A DNA stretch of 64,000 nucleotides from Epibacterium sp. Ofav1-8 (GTDB lineage Bacteria > Pseudomonadota > Alphaproteobacteria > Rhodobacterales > Rhodobacteraceae), in assembly GCF_022348185.1 (NCBI RefSeq), contig NZ_JAKRFD010000006.1:186001-250000 (forward strand). Direction: 5' to 3'. The notes beneath the pieces were generated by a model. It was not told the origin of the DNA and ran no database searches. It saw only the letters and a list, made by a program, of their open reading frames with translations. Position 1 is the first letter of the stretch, and every line of letters begins with the position of its first letter. Shown here in pieces: positions 45,301-55,563 of this stretch. Made by a program: the position numbers and the translations under genes.

Positions 45301-45438
45301 TTTAAATGTGTCCTTCTGGTGTCGCAGGGACCGGATGTCCGTGAGTGAGTGAAATAAATGCCGATCCTGCGGGTGGACTTAATTTAGGTTATTTGGCACT
45401 CCCCGCAAGTGTTAGCTCTTATGGAATTGGGGTCAAGC

Positions 45439-46008
45439 ATGGCCGAAATCCGGTCGTCATTTCTGGTTGCACTCGGCAGCAACCTGCAGAACGCGGGCAC
45501 CACACCGCTGGAGACTGTACAGGCTTGCCTGGCGGAATTCGCCCCGGCGGGGCTGCAAGTTATTGCAATTTCGAACTTCTATCGCACCCCGTGTTTCCCG
45601 GCCGGAGCGGGGCCCGACTATGTCAACGCGGCGGTTGAACTCCGTGCAAGCCTCTCACCGGCGGAGGTTCTGTCGCGATTGCACAAAATTGAGGCACAGT
45701 TTCAACGCACCCGGACGCAGAGATGGGGCATGCGGACCCTGGACCTGGACCTGCTGGCGGCAGAGCAACGGATTCTGCCGGATGTGCAGACCTACGAGAC
45801 CTGGCGGACCTTGCCAGCAGAGCGTCAGCGCCAGGAGGCTCCGGATCAGCTGGTCCTGCCGCATCCGAGGATACAGGACCGCGCCTTTGTGCTGGTACCG
45901 CTGGCGGATGTGGCGCGCGACTGGGTGCATCCGATCCTGAACCGCAGCGTCGGGCAGATGCTGGCGGACTGTGATGCGGCGGATCTGGCCGAGGTGCAGG
46001 CGCTCTAG
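45439..46008 (+). CDS. folK: 6-hydroxymethyl-dihydropterin pyrophosphokinase
   Basis: 189 aa. Transfers pyrophosphate from ATP in folate synthesis. FLVALGSNLQNAGTTPLETV opening, YVNAAVELRASL and RRTRTQRWGMRTLDLDLLAAEQ-type HPPK block near residue 95 (R-x-x-D-x-D-x-x). The C-terminal LPHPRIQDRAFVLVPLADVARDW is the family ending. ATG 45439 is selected by similarity of MAEIRSSFLVALGS to the family start. 139 bases separate it from the divergent NYN gene. Confidence 0.93.
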   Translation: MAEIRSSFLVALGSNLQNAGTTPLETVQACLAEFAPAGLQVIAISNFYRTPCFPAGAGPDYVNAAVELRASLSPAEVLSRLHKIEAQFQRTRTQRWGMRTLDLDLLAAEQRILPDVQTYETWRTLPAERQRQEAPDQLVLPHPRIQDRAFVLVPLADVARDWVHPILNRSVGQMLADCDAADLAEVQAL

Positions 46009-46053
46009 CGGGCAATCACGCGAGGTTTTCCTGCAATTGTGAACTCTGTCGAC

Positions 46054-46082
46054 TTGTCAAGTCCGGTGATTCATCATAGAAG
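46054..46082 (+). promoter_or_regulatory. Possible rpoZ promoter
   Basis: TTGTCA (46054-46059), 17 bases, TAGAAG (46077-46082), about 40 bases before rpoZ. A weak match in the right place. Confidence 0.3.
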
Positions 46083-46121
46083 CACGTCTTCTGGACCCAG
46101 AACTGTATTGGAGAGTCGCCC

Positions 46122-46475
46122 ATGGCCCGCGTGACGGTCGAAGACTGCGTTGACAAGGTTCCCAACCGATTTGAGCTGGTGATGCTGGCCGCGCATCGTG
46201 CGCGTGAGATCTCTGCCGGTGCCGAACTCACTGTGGACCGCGACAACGACAAGAACCCGGTCGTCTCCCTGCGCGAGATCGCCGAGGAAACCCAGAGCGC
46301 CGACGCCCTGCGCGAACGCCTGATCGAGAGCAACCAGTCTCAGATCGAGGTGGACGAGCCGGAAGAGGATTCCATGGCGCTTCTGATGGGTGGCGAAGCC
46401 GACAAGCCGCAAGAAGACGACATGAGCGAAGAAAAGCTCCTGCGGGCCCTGATGGAGGCTCAGGGTCAAGGCTGA
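46122..46475 (+). CDS. rpoZ: RNA polymerase omega subunit
   Basis: 117 aa. [30 protein letters not shown] is the conserved core; the acidic C-terminal half ([22 protein letters not shown]) is longer than in enterics, as in alphaproteobacteria. Promotes RNAP assembly and is part of the ppGpp site. Followed after 36 bases by the rsh ppGpp synthetase gene, a functionally linked order. Confidence 0.96.
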   Translation: MARVTVEDCVDKVPNRFELVMLAAHRAREISAGAELTVDRDNDKNPVVSLREIAEETQSADALRERLIESNQSQIEVDEPEEDSMALLMGGEADKPQEDDMSEEKLLRALMEAQGQG

Positions 46476-46511
46476 TCCGGGCTGCATGAAACGAGAGGTT
46501 GCGGACCGGCA

Positions 46512-48644
46512 ATGACATCTGCTGATGACCTGATTTCCCTGGTCCGCGACTACAACCCGAAGGCAAATGAACAACGCCTGCGTGATGCCTATGCCTTTGG
46601 CGAGGACATGCACGAGGGGCAGTTCCGGCATTCGGGAGAACCCTATTTTACGCATCCCGTAGCGGTGGCCGCGATCCTGACGGAACAGCGGCTGGATGAT
46701 GCGACCATTATCACCGCGCTGCTTCACGACACCATCGAAGACACCAAGGCCTCTTATGAAGAGGTCTCCTCGCGCTTTGGCGAGGAGGTGGCGATGTTGG
46801 TGGATGGGGTCACCAAGCTGACCAACTTGCAACTGTCCTCGCGCGAGACCAAACAGGCGGAAAACTTCCGCAAGCTGTTCATGGCGATGTCGAAGGACCT
46901 GCGGGTCATTCTGGTGAAGCTCGCCGACCGTCTGCACAACATGCGCACCATCCGCGCCATGCGGCCCGAGAAACAGGCCCAGAAGGCGCGCGAGACTATG
47001 GATATCTACGCGCCGCTGGCGGGCCGCATGGGCATGCAGTGGATGCGCGAGGAGCTCGAAGATCTGGCCTTCAAGGTGCTGAACCCCGAAGGTCGCCAGT
47101 CGATCATCCGCCGCTTTGTCACCCTGCAGCGCGAAACCGGCGATGTGATCCACCGGATTACCGGCGACATGCGCGGCGAGCTGGAAAAGGCCGGTATCGA
47201 GGCGGAGGTCTTTGGCCGCGCTAAGAAACCCTATTCGATCTGGCGCAAGATGCAGGAAAAGGACCAGGGCTTTTCCCGCCTTTCTGATATCTACGGGTTC
47301 CGGGTCATTACCCGATCCGAAGAGGACTGCTATCGCACCCTCGGCACCATCCACCAGCGCTGGCGCGCGGTGCCGGGGCGGTTCAAGGACTACATCAGTC
47401 AGCCGAAATCCAACGGCTATCGCTCGATCCACACCACGGTGTCGGGGCGTGATGGCAAGCGGGTGGAGGTGCAGATCCGCACCCGCCAGATGCATGACGT
47501 GGCCGAGTCGGGCGTGGCCGCGCATTGGTCCTATCGCGACGGCGTGCGTACCGAGAACCCCTTTGCCGTCGATCCGGCCAAGTGGATCGCCTCGCTGACC
47601 GAACAATTCGACGGCGAGGACGATCACGACGAATTTCTCGAAGCGGTCAAGCTGGAGATGTATTCGGATCAGGTGTTCTGCTTCACGCCCAAGGGCGACG
47701 TGATCAAGCTGCCCAAGGGCGCAACACCGATCGATTTTGCCTATGCCATCCACACCCGCATCGGCCATGCCTGCGTGGGCGCCAAGGTCGATGGCATCCG
47801 CGTGCCGCTGTGGACGCGACTGCGCAACGGGCAGTCGGTCGAGGTCATCACCGCCGAAGGTCAGACGCCACAGGTCAGCTGGCTGGAAATCGCCACCACC
47901 GGCAAGGCCCGTACCGCCATTCGCCGGGCCCTGCGCGAGGCGGACCGCGAACGCTTTGTGAAACTCGGGCATGAACTGGCCCGTTCCGCCTTTGAGCATG
48001 TAAACAAGAAAGCCACCGACAAGGCGCTGGAAACCGCCGCCCGCGCCCTGCGGGTGAGCGATGTGACCGAATTGCTCGCTCGACTTGGCGCGGCGGTGAT
48101 CACCGCCCATGATGTGGTACAGTCGGTCTATCCCGAACTCACCGACAAGGAAGGCGAGGAGGTCTCCCCCCGCCGCGCGGTCATCGGGCTGGAGCCGGGA
48201 CAGAAGTTCGAGCGCGCCTCCTGCTGCGAACCGCTGCCGGGCGAGCGGATCATCGGGATCACCTCGCGCGGGCATGGTGTGGTGGTGCATACGGCCGATT
48301 GTGACCGCCTCGGAGAATTCGAGGACCAGATGGAGCGCTGGGTGGATGTGCATTGGCATTCCGGCACCCATCCGGCGGTCTACAGCACCACGCTGGAACT
48401 GACGATCGGCAACGATGCCGGTGTCCTGGGCCGCATCTGCACGCTGATCGGTGAAAAAAAGGCCAATATCTCCAATCTTGAATTCGTTGACCGGAAACCC
48501 GACTTTTACCGCTTGATGATCAATGTGGAATTGCGTGATGTGGAACAGTTGCACTCGTTGATATTGACATTGGAAGCTGAAAGCGACGTCGCTGCGGTCG
48601 CGCGCTACCGGGAACAGCCTGGAACGCAACACCGTCCGATCTAG
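46512..48644 (+). CDS. Bifunctional (p)ppGpp synthetase/hydrolase (RSH)
   Basis: 710 aa, the only RSH in the window. N-terminal HD hydrolase (GEPYFTHPVAVAAIL, ALLHDTIEDT), synthetase (IYGFRVITRSEEDCYRTLGTIH, SNGYRSIHTTVSGRDGKRV), TGS near residue 385 (DVIKLPKGATPIDFAYAIHTRIG), zinc-finger/RIS with a Cys pair (RASCCEPLPGERIIG) and C-terminal ACT (ELTIGNDAGVLGRICTLIGEKKANISNLE). Both active sites look intact, fitting a SpoT/Rel-type stringent-response regulator. Confidence 0.95.
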   Translation: MTSADDLISLVRDYNPKANEQRLRDAYAFGEDMHEGQFRHSGEPYFTHPVAVAAILTEQRLDDATIITALLHDTIEDTKASYEEVSSRFGEEVAMLVDGVTKLTNLQLSSRETKQAENFRKLFMAMSKDLRVILVKLADRLHNMRTIRAMRPEKQAQKARETMDIYAPLAGRMGMQWMREELEDLAFKVLNPEGRQSIIRRFVTLQRETGDVIHRITGDMRGELEKAGIEAEVFGRAKKPYSIWRKMQEKDQGFSRLSDIYGFRVITRSEEDCYRTLGTIHQRWRAVPGRFKDYISQPKSNGYRSIHTTVSGRDGKRVEVQIRTRQMHDVAESGVAAHWSYRDGVRTENPFAVDPAKWIASLTEQFDGEDDHDEFLEAVKLEMYSDQVFCFTPKGDVIKLPKGATPIDFAYAIHTRIGHACVGAKVDGIRVPLWTRLRNGQSVEVITAEGQTPQVSWLEIATTGKARTAIRRALREADRERFVKLGHELARSAFEHVNKKATDKALETAARALRVSDVTELLARLGAAVITAHDVVQSVYPELTDKEGEEVSPRRAVIGLEPGQKFERASCCEPLPGERIIGITSRGHGVVVHTADCDRLGEFEDQMERWVDVHWHSGTHPAVYSTTLELTIGNDAGVLGRICTLIGEKKANISNLEFVDRKPDFYRLMINVELRDVEQLHSLILTLEAESDVAAVARYREQPGTQHRPI

Positions 48645-48675
48645 CCTCTTTGGCAGCAAGCACAGGGACGATCCT

Positions 48676-49380
48676 TTGGTATTCAGGCGCCGAGACAGAC
48701 GCCCGCCGCTGAGGGCGGTTGCGGAGTTTCTCTGGCCCCGTGGGGGCTGGGGCCGGGCATTCCTGTATGTCAAACACCGGATTCGCCGGCTGCCAGACAG
48801 CCCGGAACGCATCGCGCGCGGGATCTGGGCGGGGCTTTTCACCACGTTCACGCCGTTTTACGGGGTCCACTTCATTGTCGCCGCGGTGCTATCGCGGTTG
48901 ATGAACGGCAACCTGCTGGCCGCGCTTTCGGCAACCTTTTTTGGCAATCCGCTGACTTATGTGCCGATCGGGGTGATTTCGCTCCAGACCGGCCACTGGG
49001 TGTTGGGCAGCCAGCCGGTTGCCGAGGTGGATGCCACGCTCACCGACAAGTTCCTCGCCGCCGGGTCGGACCTTTGGTACAACGTCTATGCCATTGCCAC
49101 CGGCATGCCGACAGATTGGTCGGGGTTGGAGATTTTCTATGACGAGGTCTTTTATCCTTATATGATCGGCGGGGTCATCCCGGGGATCGTCGTGGGTACC
49201 ATTGGCTATATCCTGTCGGTGCCGGTCATTCGCACCTATCAGCATCGCCGCCGCCGCAAGATCAAGGCCAAGTTCGAGGCGATCAAGAAACGCGCCGAAC
49301 TGGAAGCGGTCAACAGCCCGCATGCCCCCAGCGGGACCAAGCCGCCCGGCCGCACGTCGCGTGTTCTGCGTCCGGACTAA
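48676..49380 (+). CDS. DUF2062 membrane protein
   Basis: 234 aa. Basic N-terminus, a DUF2062 core (RIARGIWAGLFTTFTPFYGVHFIVAAVLSRLMNGNLLAALSATFFGNPLTY) and hydrophobic segments near 60-85 and 155-185, followed by a polar charged tail (RRRRKIKAKFEAIKKRAELEAV). Inner membrane; function unknown. The start is TTG 48676 with AGGGAC upstream, since no ATG or GTG fits the core. Same transcript as rsh and pdxJ. Confidence 0.78.
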   Translation: MVFRRRDRRPPLRAVAEFLWPRGGWGRAFLYVKHRIRRLPDSPERIARGIWAGLFTTFTPFYGVHFIVAAVLSRLMNGNLLAALSATFFGNPLTYVPIGVISLQTGHWVLGSQPVAEVDATLTDKFLAAGSDLWYNVYAIATGMPTDWSGLEIFYDEVFYPYMIGGVIPGIVVGTIGYILSVPVIRTYQHRRRRKIKAKFEAIKKRAELEAVNSPHAPSGTKPPGRTSRVLRPD

Positions 49381-49554
49381 AGGGGCGCGTCACCCAAGCG
49401 CGACCTGCGTGCCCCTGCGGGACGGCTGCGTGGCCCGCGCGACGGGTCAGCGGGGGTGACGGAGAATTGTATCACTTGCCGCCTTGCGCCTTGCCTCTGC
49501 GCCGCGGCCCGCTAGGCTCGCGCTCAAAGACAGAAACGACAAAGAGCTTCTCTC

Positions 49555-50313
49555 ATGTCCAAGACTTCCCTGCGCCTCGGCGTCAATATCGATCACGTGG
49601 CCACGGTGCGCAATGCCCGCGGTGGTGCCTACCCGAATCCGATCCGTGCCGCCAAGCTGGCAGAAGAGGCGGGTGCGGACGGGATTACCGCGCATCTGCG
49701 CGAAGATCGCCGCCACATCACCGATGCGGACATCGATGGTCTGATGGAGGCGCTCTCGGTTCCGCTGAATTTTGAAATGGCGGCGACCGACGAGATGCAG
49801 AAGATCGCGCTGCGCCACAAACCGCATGCCGTCTGCATCGTGCCGGAAAAGCGCGAGGAGCGCACCACCGAGGGCGGGCTTGAGGTGGCGCGCGAGGAAA
49901 ACAGGCTGGCGCATTTCATTGCTCCGCTGCGCGATGCGGGGTGTCGCGTGTCGATCTTTATCGCTGCGGACCGCAAACAGATCGAGGCTGCCCATCGCAT
50001 CGGCGCGGAGGTGATCGAACTGCACACCGGCGCCTATTGCGACCATCACGCCGAGGGCAATCTGGCTGCCCGCGATGCGGAGCTGGAAGCGCTGCGGGAG
50101 ATGGCCAGCTTTGCGCATTCCCTCGGTCTCGAGGTGCACGCGGGGCATGGTCTGACTTATGAGACCGTGCAGCCGGTGGCGGCTTTCCCGGAGGTGATGG
50201 AGTTGAACATCGGGCATTTCCTGATCGGCGAGGCGATCTTTCGCGGCCTCACACCGGCCGTGCAGGAGATGCGCCGCCTGATGGATCTGGCCCGGGAGGG
50301 CGCTGCGCAATGA
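49555..50313 (+). CDS. pdxJ: Pyridoxine 5'-phosphate synthase
   Basis: 252 aa TIM barrel. Condenses 1-deoxyxylulose-5-phosphate with aminoacetone phosphate to PNP, the final step of de novo vitamin B6 synthesis. Opens [41 protein letters not shown] and the Glu/His motifs [14 protein letters not shown] and [14 protein letters not shown] are family-typical. The ATG follows AGCTTCTCTC without a clear ribosome site. The stop overlaps the next gene. Confidence 0.97.
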   Translation: MSKTSLRLGVNIDHVATVRNARGGAYPNPIRAAKLAEEAGADGITAHLREDRRHITDADIDGLMEALSVPLNFEMAATDEMQKIALRHKPHAVCIVPEKREERTTEGGLEVAREENRLAHFIAPLRDAGCRVSIFIAADRKQIEAAHRIGAEVIELHTGAYCDHHAEGNLAARDAELEALREMASFAHSLGLEVHAGHGLTYETVQPVAAFPEVMELNIGHFLIGEAIFRGLTPAVQEMRRLMDLAREGAAQ

Positions 50314-50747
50314 AGCTGGGTCGGTTTGCCGTCGTCTATCTGGCGACCATTGTCGGAATGCTGGTGATCGTCCTTCTGGTGCAGGCGATCGCCCGGTTCG
50401 ATATCAGCAATTCTGGCATGGCGATTATCCCGGCGATGGTGGCGGCGCTTGTCGAAGGGCAGTCCTTCGCCCGCGCCGAAAACCGCCTGCCCGAAAGCCC
50501 GGAGATGTGGCGCTTTGCGCGGCGGGCCTCGGTCATTGTTCTGGGTCTCACCATGATGTCGGCTGCGGTCTTCAGCATCGCGGTGCCGGAGATCGCCTAT
50601 ATGCTGCGCCAGCCGAACGGGGCGGTGCTGCTACTTTTGGCGATCCTGTTTCAGACGCTGGTGTCGTTCTTCCTGATGCGTCTGTTTCTGGCGAGTGGCG
50701 CAAAATCTGCGCTTAAGGCCGCAAGCCGGAAGGGTGACCGGAGCTAG
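50310..50747 (+). CDS. ABZJ_00895-family membrane protein
   Basis: 145 aa with four hydrophobic segments ([73 protein letters not shown]). Start overlaps the pdxJ stop. Fits a family of small membrane proteins of unknown role. Confidence 0.75.
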   Translation: MKLGRFAVVYLATIVGMLVIVLLVQAIARFDISNSGMAIIPAMVAALVEGQSFARAENRLPESPEMWRFARRASVIVLGLTMMSAAVFSIAVPEIAYMLRQPNGAVLLLLAILFQTLVSFFLMRLFLASGAKSALKAASRKGDRS

Positions 50748-50770
50748 ATAAGGAGGGGGCGAAACGGCAA

Positions 50771-51397
50771 ATGATCCTTGAGACACCCGCAGCGTCCTTT
50801 GGCCTGATCGCGCTGGCGTTCCTTGTGGTCACGGCCTCGCCAGGCCCGGCCAATCTGGCCTGCGCGGCGGTGGCGATGTCCGAGGGGCGCAGGGCGGGAC
50901 TGCGCATGGCGCTTGGACTGGCGTTGGGGCTGTCTGCCTGGGGGCTGGCGGCGGTGGCGGGACTTGGAACCCTGTTGAGCCGGTTCGAAGGCGCGCTGGT
51001 GGTGCTGAAACTGTTCGGTGCGGCGTATCTGCTGTGGTTGGCGATGGATGCGGCCCGATCCGCGACACGGGTCACGCCACCGGTTCTGCCTGTCTCGGGG
51101 CGCAGCCGGTTTCGCCGCGGGCTGATCTTGAACCTCTCCAATCCCAAAGCGGTGTTTGCCTGGATGGCGGCGCTTTCGATGGGGCTTGAAGCAGAGGACG
51201 GTCTGGGGCCGATGTTGTTGGCGGCGCTGCTCTGCATGGGTCTCGGAGTGGTCAACTACCTGCTCTGGGCGGTGGTGTTTTCCACCAGACCCGCCATGCG
51301 CGCCTATGATCGGATGCGCGGCTGGATCGAGTGGGCGGTGGCGGGGCTGTTTGCTATCGCCGGGCTGGGCCTGTTGCGCGCGATCCTGGATCGCTGA
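50771..51397 (+). CDS. LysE-family translocator 2
   Basis: 208 aa, about six helices. ASFGLIALAFLVVTASPGPANLACAAVAMSEGRRAGL opens with the SPGPA motif of the family; VVLKLFGAAYLLWLAMDAARS and RRGLILNLSNPKAVFAWMAAL follow. Amino-acid exporter, substrate unknown. AAGGAG-type site upstream. Adjacent to a second LysE gene with 23 bases between, probably a tandem duplicate. Confidence 0.87.
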   Translation: MILETPAASFGLIALAFLVVTASPGPANLACAAVAMSEGRRAGLRMALGLALGLSAWGLAAVAGLGTLLSRFEGALVVLKLFGAAYLLWLAMDAARSATRVTPPVLPVSGRSRFRRGLILNLSNPKAVFAWMAALSMGLEAEDGLGPMLLAALLCMGLGVVNYLLWAVVFSTRPAMRAYDRMRGWIEWAVAGLFAIAGLGLLRAILDR

Positions 51398-51420
51398 AAT
51401 CGCTGCAAAGGAGCGTAAGG

Positions 51421-52050
51421 ATGGAGACGTCACATTTTCTGTTGCCGCTTGCGACTGTTGTCCTGGGCTGGGTGCTGGCAGGCGGCAGCCCCGGACCGGC
51501 GACGCTGACCATTTCCGGCACTGCCATGGCCCAGGGGCGGCGGGCTGCCGTGGTGCTGGCGCTGGGGGTGCTGAGCGGGTCGGCACTTTGGGGGTTGGTC
51601 GCGGCGCTTGGCTTTGCAGCGATCATGCGGGCCAATGTCTGGATGTTCGAGGTCATCCGCTACGCGGGGGCGGCCTATCTGTTCTATCTGGCGGTAAAGT
51701 CGCTGCGCGCGGCCTGGCGGGGGCAGGCACGGCGGGCGCCTCCGGCGGCGGATGGGGTGCTTTTTGTCAAGGGGCTGCTGCTGCATCTGACCAACCCGAA
51801 GGCCGTTCTCGCCTGGGGCGCGATCTATGCCATTGCACTGGCGCCCGGGGCGCCGGCGGCGGCGGTCTGGCAGCTTTATGGCCTGCTGATCTGTGTCTCC
51901 GCGATGGTGTTTGTCGGCTATGCGTTGCTGTTTTCGGTTGCCGTGATCGGTCGTGCCTATGCCCGCACGCGTCGTGGGTTTGAACTGGCCTTCGGGCTCC
52001 TGTTTGGTGCCGCGAGCCTCAAGATCCTGACGTTGCGGTTGGCCTTGTGA
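51421..52050 (+). CDS. LysE-family translocator 3
   Basis: 209 aa. ATG 51421 ([31 protein letters not shown]), with the GSPGPA motif, [20 protein letters not shown] and [20 protein letters not shown]. Third LysE protein in the window and tandem with the second. Amino-acid or related exporter, substrate unknown. Precedes acpS by 19 bases. Confidence 0.87.
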   Translation: METSHFLLPLATVVLGWVLAGGSPGPATLTISGTAMAQGRRAAVVLALGVLSGSALWGLVAALGFAAIMRANVWMFEVIRYAGAAYLFYLAVKSLRAAWRGQARRAPPAADGVLFVKGLLLHLTNPKAVLAWGAIYAIALAPGAPAAAVWQLYGLLICVSAMVFVGYALLFSVAVIGRAYARTRRGFELAFGLLFGAASLKILTLRLAL

Positions 52051-52069
52051 TGTCTCACAGGATGCGCGC

Positions 52070-52501
52070 ATGATTTTGGGGATTGGCACCGACCTGGCCA
52101 ATATCGACCGTATCCAGCGGACGCTGGACCGGTTTGGCGACCGGTTTCGCAATCGTGTTTTTACCGATGTGGAGCAGGCCAAATCGGAACGCCGTCGCGA
52201 TGTGGCTGGCACCTATGCCAAACGCTGGGCCGCCAAGGAGGCCTGTTCCAAGGCGCTGGGCACCGGGCTACGGATGGGAATTGCCTGGAAGGACATGGCG
52301 GTGTCGAACCTGCGCAGCGGCCAGCCGGTGATGCAGTTGAGCGGCTGGGCGGAAGCGCGGCTGGCCGAGATCACACCGCCGGGGCATGAAGCGGTCATCC
52401 ATGTGACGCTGACCGACGACCATCCCTGGGCCCAGGCGATCGTGCTGATCGAAGCGCGCCCGGTGGCGGCCGGGTCGACGCAATCTCCGGATCACCTTTA
52501 A
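52070..52501 (+). CDS. acpS: Holo-[acyl-carrier-protein] synthase
   Basis: 143 aa. Attaches 4'-phosphopantetheine from CoA to ACP. Metal-binding motif [21 protein letters not shown] at the N-terminus and [20 protein letters not shown] (Glu, Lys of the second motif) near residue 48. A little longer than the E. coli enzyme. It is separated from lepB by 345 bases. Confidence 0.95.
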   Translation: MILGIGTDLANIDRIQRTLDRFGDRFRNRVFTDVEQAKSERRRDVAGTYAKRWAAKEACSKALGTGLRMGIAWKDMAVSNLRSGQPVMQLSGWAEARLAEITPPGHEAVIHVTLTDDHPWAQAIVLIEARPVAAGSTQSPDHL

Positions 52502-52531
52502 CCCCAGATGCATTACGCCACCGGTGCAGAG

Positions 52532-52599
52532 AGGGGTTGCGCTGCGCCACGCGCATCGCGCGGGGGGCGGGCGCCGCACCTGCGGTGCGGCGCCCGCCC
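52532..52599 (+). repeat. Tandem-hairpin intergenic element, copy E
   Basis: GGGGTTGCGC, then TGCGC/GCGCA with CAC loop (52543-52547, 52551-52555), then a perfect 16-bp arm with TGC loop (52565-52580, 52584-52599). ACCAACGGGCC follows. A 28-base block including the first hairpin matches copy F at all but one base. It lies between acpS and lepB, co-directional. The rest of 52600-52846 shows no gene. Confidence 0.7.
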
Positions 52600-52846
52600 G
52601 ATCAAGACCAACGGGCCAGCCCAAGCACCCCGCCTGTCGACGTTGCCGGTGGCCGCAACCGGATCGGTGCCCGGAGAGACCGCGGCTGCGCGGAGCCCAT
52701 ATTGCCCGCTGGCGGCACCAGCCTTGCGTTGCGACGCCGCGTCCCTTGCTGCGCCACATCATGCCCGTGCCAACGCCACCGCTTGACTTGCGGCGGGCGG
52801 CCCCGCATGTACGCCCGGACCCGCCCACAAACGACCGGAGAGCCTG

Positions 52847-53683
52847 ATGGCGTCGAAAACCACTGCTGGGAATTCAATCGTCGAGACGATCAAGACCATT
52901 GTCTATGCGCTGCTGATTGCCGGTGTCTTCCGCACCCTGTTCTTTCAACCTTTCTGGATCCCGTCCGGCTCGATGAAGGAAACGCTGCTGGTCGGCGATT
53001 TTCTCTTCGTCAACAAGATGGCCTATGGATACTCTTACGCGTCCTGCCCCTCGATCCGCCTCGGGGCGATCGGGGTCAATATCGATGCCAAGGACATCTG
53101 CGGCTTTCTTGATGGCGACAACAACCGGATCCTCGGCGGCACGCCGGAGCGGGGCGATGTGGTCGTCTTTCGCCACCCCGTGAATGGCACCGACTACATC
53201 AAGCGCCTGGTCGGGCTGCCGGGAGACAAGCTGCAAATGAAAGACGGGGTGCTGCACATCAATGGCACCGCCGTCGGGCTGATGGATGATGGCGTGTTCG
53301 AAGAAACCATGGAACGCCAGGGGCCGCAGGGGACCTTTCCCCGCTGCGAAAACGATCCGGTCGGGCAGGGCGGCACCTGCGAGAAATCACGCCGGATCGA
53401 GACCCTGCCGGGTGGCACGTCCCATGCCGTGATCAATATCGGCATGCAGGGCAGTGACAATACCGGCATCTATCACGTCCCCGATGGCCATTACTTCTTC
53501 ATGGGGGACAATCGGGACAACTCTGCCGACAGTCGCGTGCCGCAGGCCGTGGGCGGTGTCGGCTATGTGCCCTATGAAAACCTGATCGGGCGCGCCGACC
53601 GGATCATGTTCTCTTCTGCCGGTCGGTCGATGTTGTTCTTCTGGACCTGGCGCGGGGACCGCTTCTTCAAAGGGATCTACTGA
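52847..53683 (+). CDS. lepB: Signal peptidase I
   Basis: 278 aa inner-membrane protease. N-terminal membrane helix (IKTIVYALLIAGVFRTLFFQP); catalytic Ser in IPSGSMKETLLVGDFLF near residue 43; catalytic Lys in GTDYIKRLVGLPGDKLQ near 125; box MGDNRDNSADSRVPQ near 220. Domain II holds a Cys-containing insertion (PRCENDPVGQGGTCEK). A strong terminator follows although rnc lies downstream. Confidence 0.96.
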   Translation: MASKTTAGNSIVETIKTIVYALLIAGVFRTLFFQPFWIPSGSMKETLLVGDFLFVNKMAYGYSYASCPSIRLGAIGVNIDAKDICGFLDGDNNRILGGTPERGDVVVFRHPVNGTDYIKRLVGLPGDKLQMKDGVLHINGTAVGLMDDGVFEETMERQGPQGTFPRCENDPVGQGGTCEKSRRIETLPGGTSHAVINIGMQGSDNTGIYHVPDGHYFFMGDNRDNSADSRVPQAVGGVGYVPYENLIGRADRIMFSSAGRSMLFFWTWRGDRFFKGIY

Positions 53684-53710
53684 TCTTTCCCGTCCTATCG
53701 TTCCTGGCGA

Positions 53711-53741
53711 GAGCCGCAGGCATCCCCGCCTGCGGCTCTTT
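53711..53741 (+). terminator. Terminator of lepB
   Basis: Perfect 11-bp stem GAGCCGCAGGC/GCCTGCGGCTC (53711-53721, 53728-53738) with 6-base loop and TTT after. Placed 28 bases past the lepB stop, so rnc must start from its own promoter. Confidence 0.85.
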
Positions 53742-53905
53742 GCGTTGCGGGGCGCTCCGGGTTGGTCGTGCCAAGCGTGACCGGGGTGATTTTACCGCAA
53801 ACGCAAGGCAGGATCCCGCGCGGGGTGCTTTCCTCTTTCGCGGTGGTGGGATATGGAACAAATCCACCGGGGCCAGCGTGCCCCACCGTTGTTCGAGGAC
53901 CACAC

Positions 53906-54592
53906 GTGAAGCTTTCCCGCGATATGCTCGCTTTTCAGGACCGGCTTGGCTACCGTTTTGCCAGCCCGGAGCTGCTGTTGCGCGCGCTGACGCATCCCTC
54001 CGTGTCGTCGCCCACCCGCCAGGACAACCAGCGTCTGGAATTCCTCGGCGACCGGGTTTTGGGGCTGGTGATGGCGACCGCTTTGCTGGAGCATGACAAA
54101 CAGGCCACCGAAGGCCAGCTGGCCCCGCGGTTCAACGCGCTGGTGCGCAAGGAAACCTGCGCCGATGTCGCCCGTCAGATCGATATCGGTGCGGTTCTGA
54201 AATTGGGCCGTTCAGAGATGCTCTCGGGCGGGCGGCGCAAACAGGCGCTGCTGGGGGACGCGATGGAGGCGGTGATCGCCGCGATCTACAAGGACGCGGG
54301 CTTCGAGGCGGCGCAGAGTGTTATCCTGCGTCTCTGGGGCAAGCGGATCGGCACCGTCGAGGACGACGCGCGCGACCCCAAGACCGCGCTCCAGGAATTT
54401 GTCCAGGCCCGCCGCCAGCCGCCTCCGGCCTATGTGCTTGTTGCCCGGACAGGCCCCGATCACGAACCCATCTTTACGATCGCCGCCCGGCTCGAGGATG
54501 GCACCGAAGAACAGGCCACCGCAGGATCCAAACGCCTTGCGGAACAGGCTGCCGCCAAGGCCCTGCTGGCCAAACTGGAGCAAGAGACATGA
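53906..54592 (+). CDS. rnc: Ribonuclease III
   Basis: 228 aa. Signature motif [17 protein letters not shown] near residue 35 has the catalytic Glu/Asp; [12 protein letters not shown] is the second acidic motif. The dsRBD begins near 155 ([22 protein letters not shown]) and ends with [20 protein letters not shown] start 53906 follows GAGGA; the longer upstream frame has no support. The stop overlaps the era ATG by four bases. Confidence 0.95.
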   Translation: MKLSRDMLAFQDRLGYRFASPELLLRALTHPSVSSPTRQDNQRLEFLGDRVLGLVMATALLEHDKQATEGQLAPRFNALVRKETCADVARQIDIGAVLKLGRSEMLSGGRRKQALLGDAMEAVIAAIYKDAGFEAAQSVILRLWGKRIGTVEDDARDPKTALQEFVQARRQPPPAYVLVARTGPDHEPIFTIAARLEDGTEEQATAGSKRLAEQAAAKALLAKLEQET

Positions 54593-55494
54593 CCACACGC
54601 GCAGGCTTCATCGCCCTCATCGGCGAGCCCAACGCCGGCAAATCCACGCTCCTGAACCGCATGGTGGGGGCGAAGGTGTCCATCGTGACCCACAAGGTGC
54701 AGACCACCCGCGCCCGCATCCGCGGCGTGGCCATGGAAGGCGACAGCCAGCTGGTGTTTGTCGACACTCCCGGTCTGTTCCAGCCGCGCCGCCGGCTTGA
54801 CCGCGCCATGGTCGCGGCCGCCTGGGGCGGGGCCGCGGATGCGGATGTGATCGTGCTGCTCATCGAGGCCCATCGCGGTGTCACCGAAGGCGTTGAGCGT
54901 ATCATCGAAAACCTCGGCGAAGTCGCACAAGACCGCCGCGTGGCCCTGGCGATCAACAAGATTGATCGGGTACAGTCCGATGTGCTCCTTGGCCTCACCA
55001 AGGACCTGAACGACCGGTTCCCCTTTGCCGAGACATTCATGATCTCGGCGGAAAAGGGCTACGGCACCGACGATCTGCGCAGCTGGCTGGCAGCGGAACT
55101 TCCCGAAAGCCCCTGGCTCTATCCCGAGGATCAGATCGCCGATCTGCCTCTGCGGATGATCGCGGCGGAAATGACCCGGGAAAAGCTGACCCTGCGCCTG
55201 CATCAGGAACTGCCCTATCAGCTCACCGTCGAGACCGAAAAATGGGAAGAGCGCAAAGATGGTTCCGCCCGCATCGATCAGGTGGTCTATGTGGTGCGCG
55301 ACGGTCACAAGGGCATCGTTCTGGGCAAACGGGGTGAGACGATCAAGGCAGTGGGCCAAGCCGCGCGCGCCGAGTTGGAAGAGTTTCTGGATCGCAAGAT
55401 CCACCTCTTCTTGCAGGTCAAGGTGCGCCCGAACTGGCTCGAGGAATCCGAGCGCTATTCGGAAATGGGCCTGGAATTCAAGGACGGCAACTGA
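54589..55494 (+). CDS. era: GTPase Era
   Basis: 301 aa. Binds 16S rRNA and is needed for 30S maturation. G1 [18 protein letters not shown] near residue 11, G3 [11 protein letters not shown]4 [10 protein letters not shown]5 SAEKGYG; KH domain from about 205 with [18 protein letters not shown]. Start coupled to rnc by a four-base overlap, the conserved rnc-era order. Confidence 0.97.
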   Translation: MTTRAGFIALIGEPNAGKSTLLNRMVGAKVSIVTHKVQTTRARIRGVAMEGDSQLVFVDTPGLFQPRRRLDRAMVAAAWGGAADADVIVLLIEAHRGVTEGVERIIENLGEVAQDRRVALAINKIDRVQSDVLLGLTKDLNDRFPFAETFMISAEKGYGTDDLRSWLAAELPESPWLYPEDQIADLPLRMIAAEMTREKLTLRLHQELPYQLTVETEKWEERKDGSARIDQVVYVVRDGHKGIVLGKRGETIKAVGQAARAELEEFLDRKIHLFLQVKVRPNWLEESERYSEMGLEFKDGN

Positions 55495-55563
55495 CGCCGC
55501 CCCGGCCTCTGACATCGCGCCGCCGCACCCCGTGGCGATCACGAGAGCATCTTCATCTTCTCC

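Noticed and set aside
46074-48851. 925-codon open frame on the - strand over rpoZ/rsh
   Set aside because: Antisense shadow of rsh in GC-rich DNA; the + strand protein has all RSH domains and the antisense protein has no motif.
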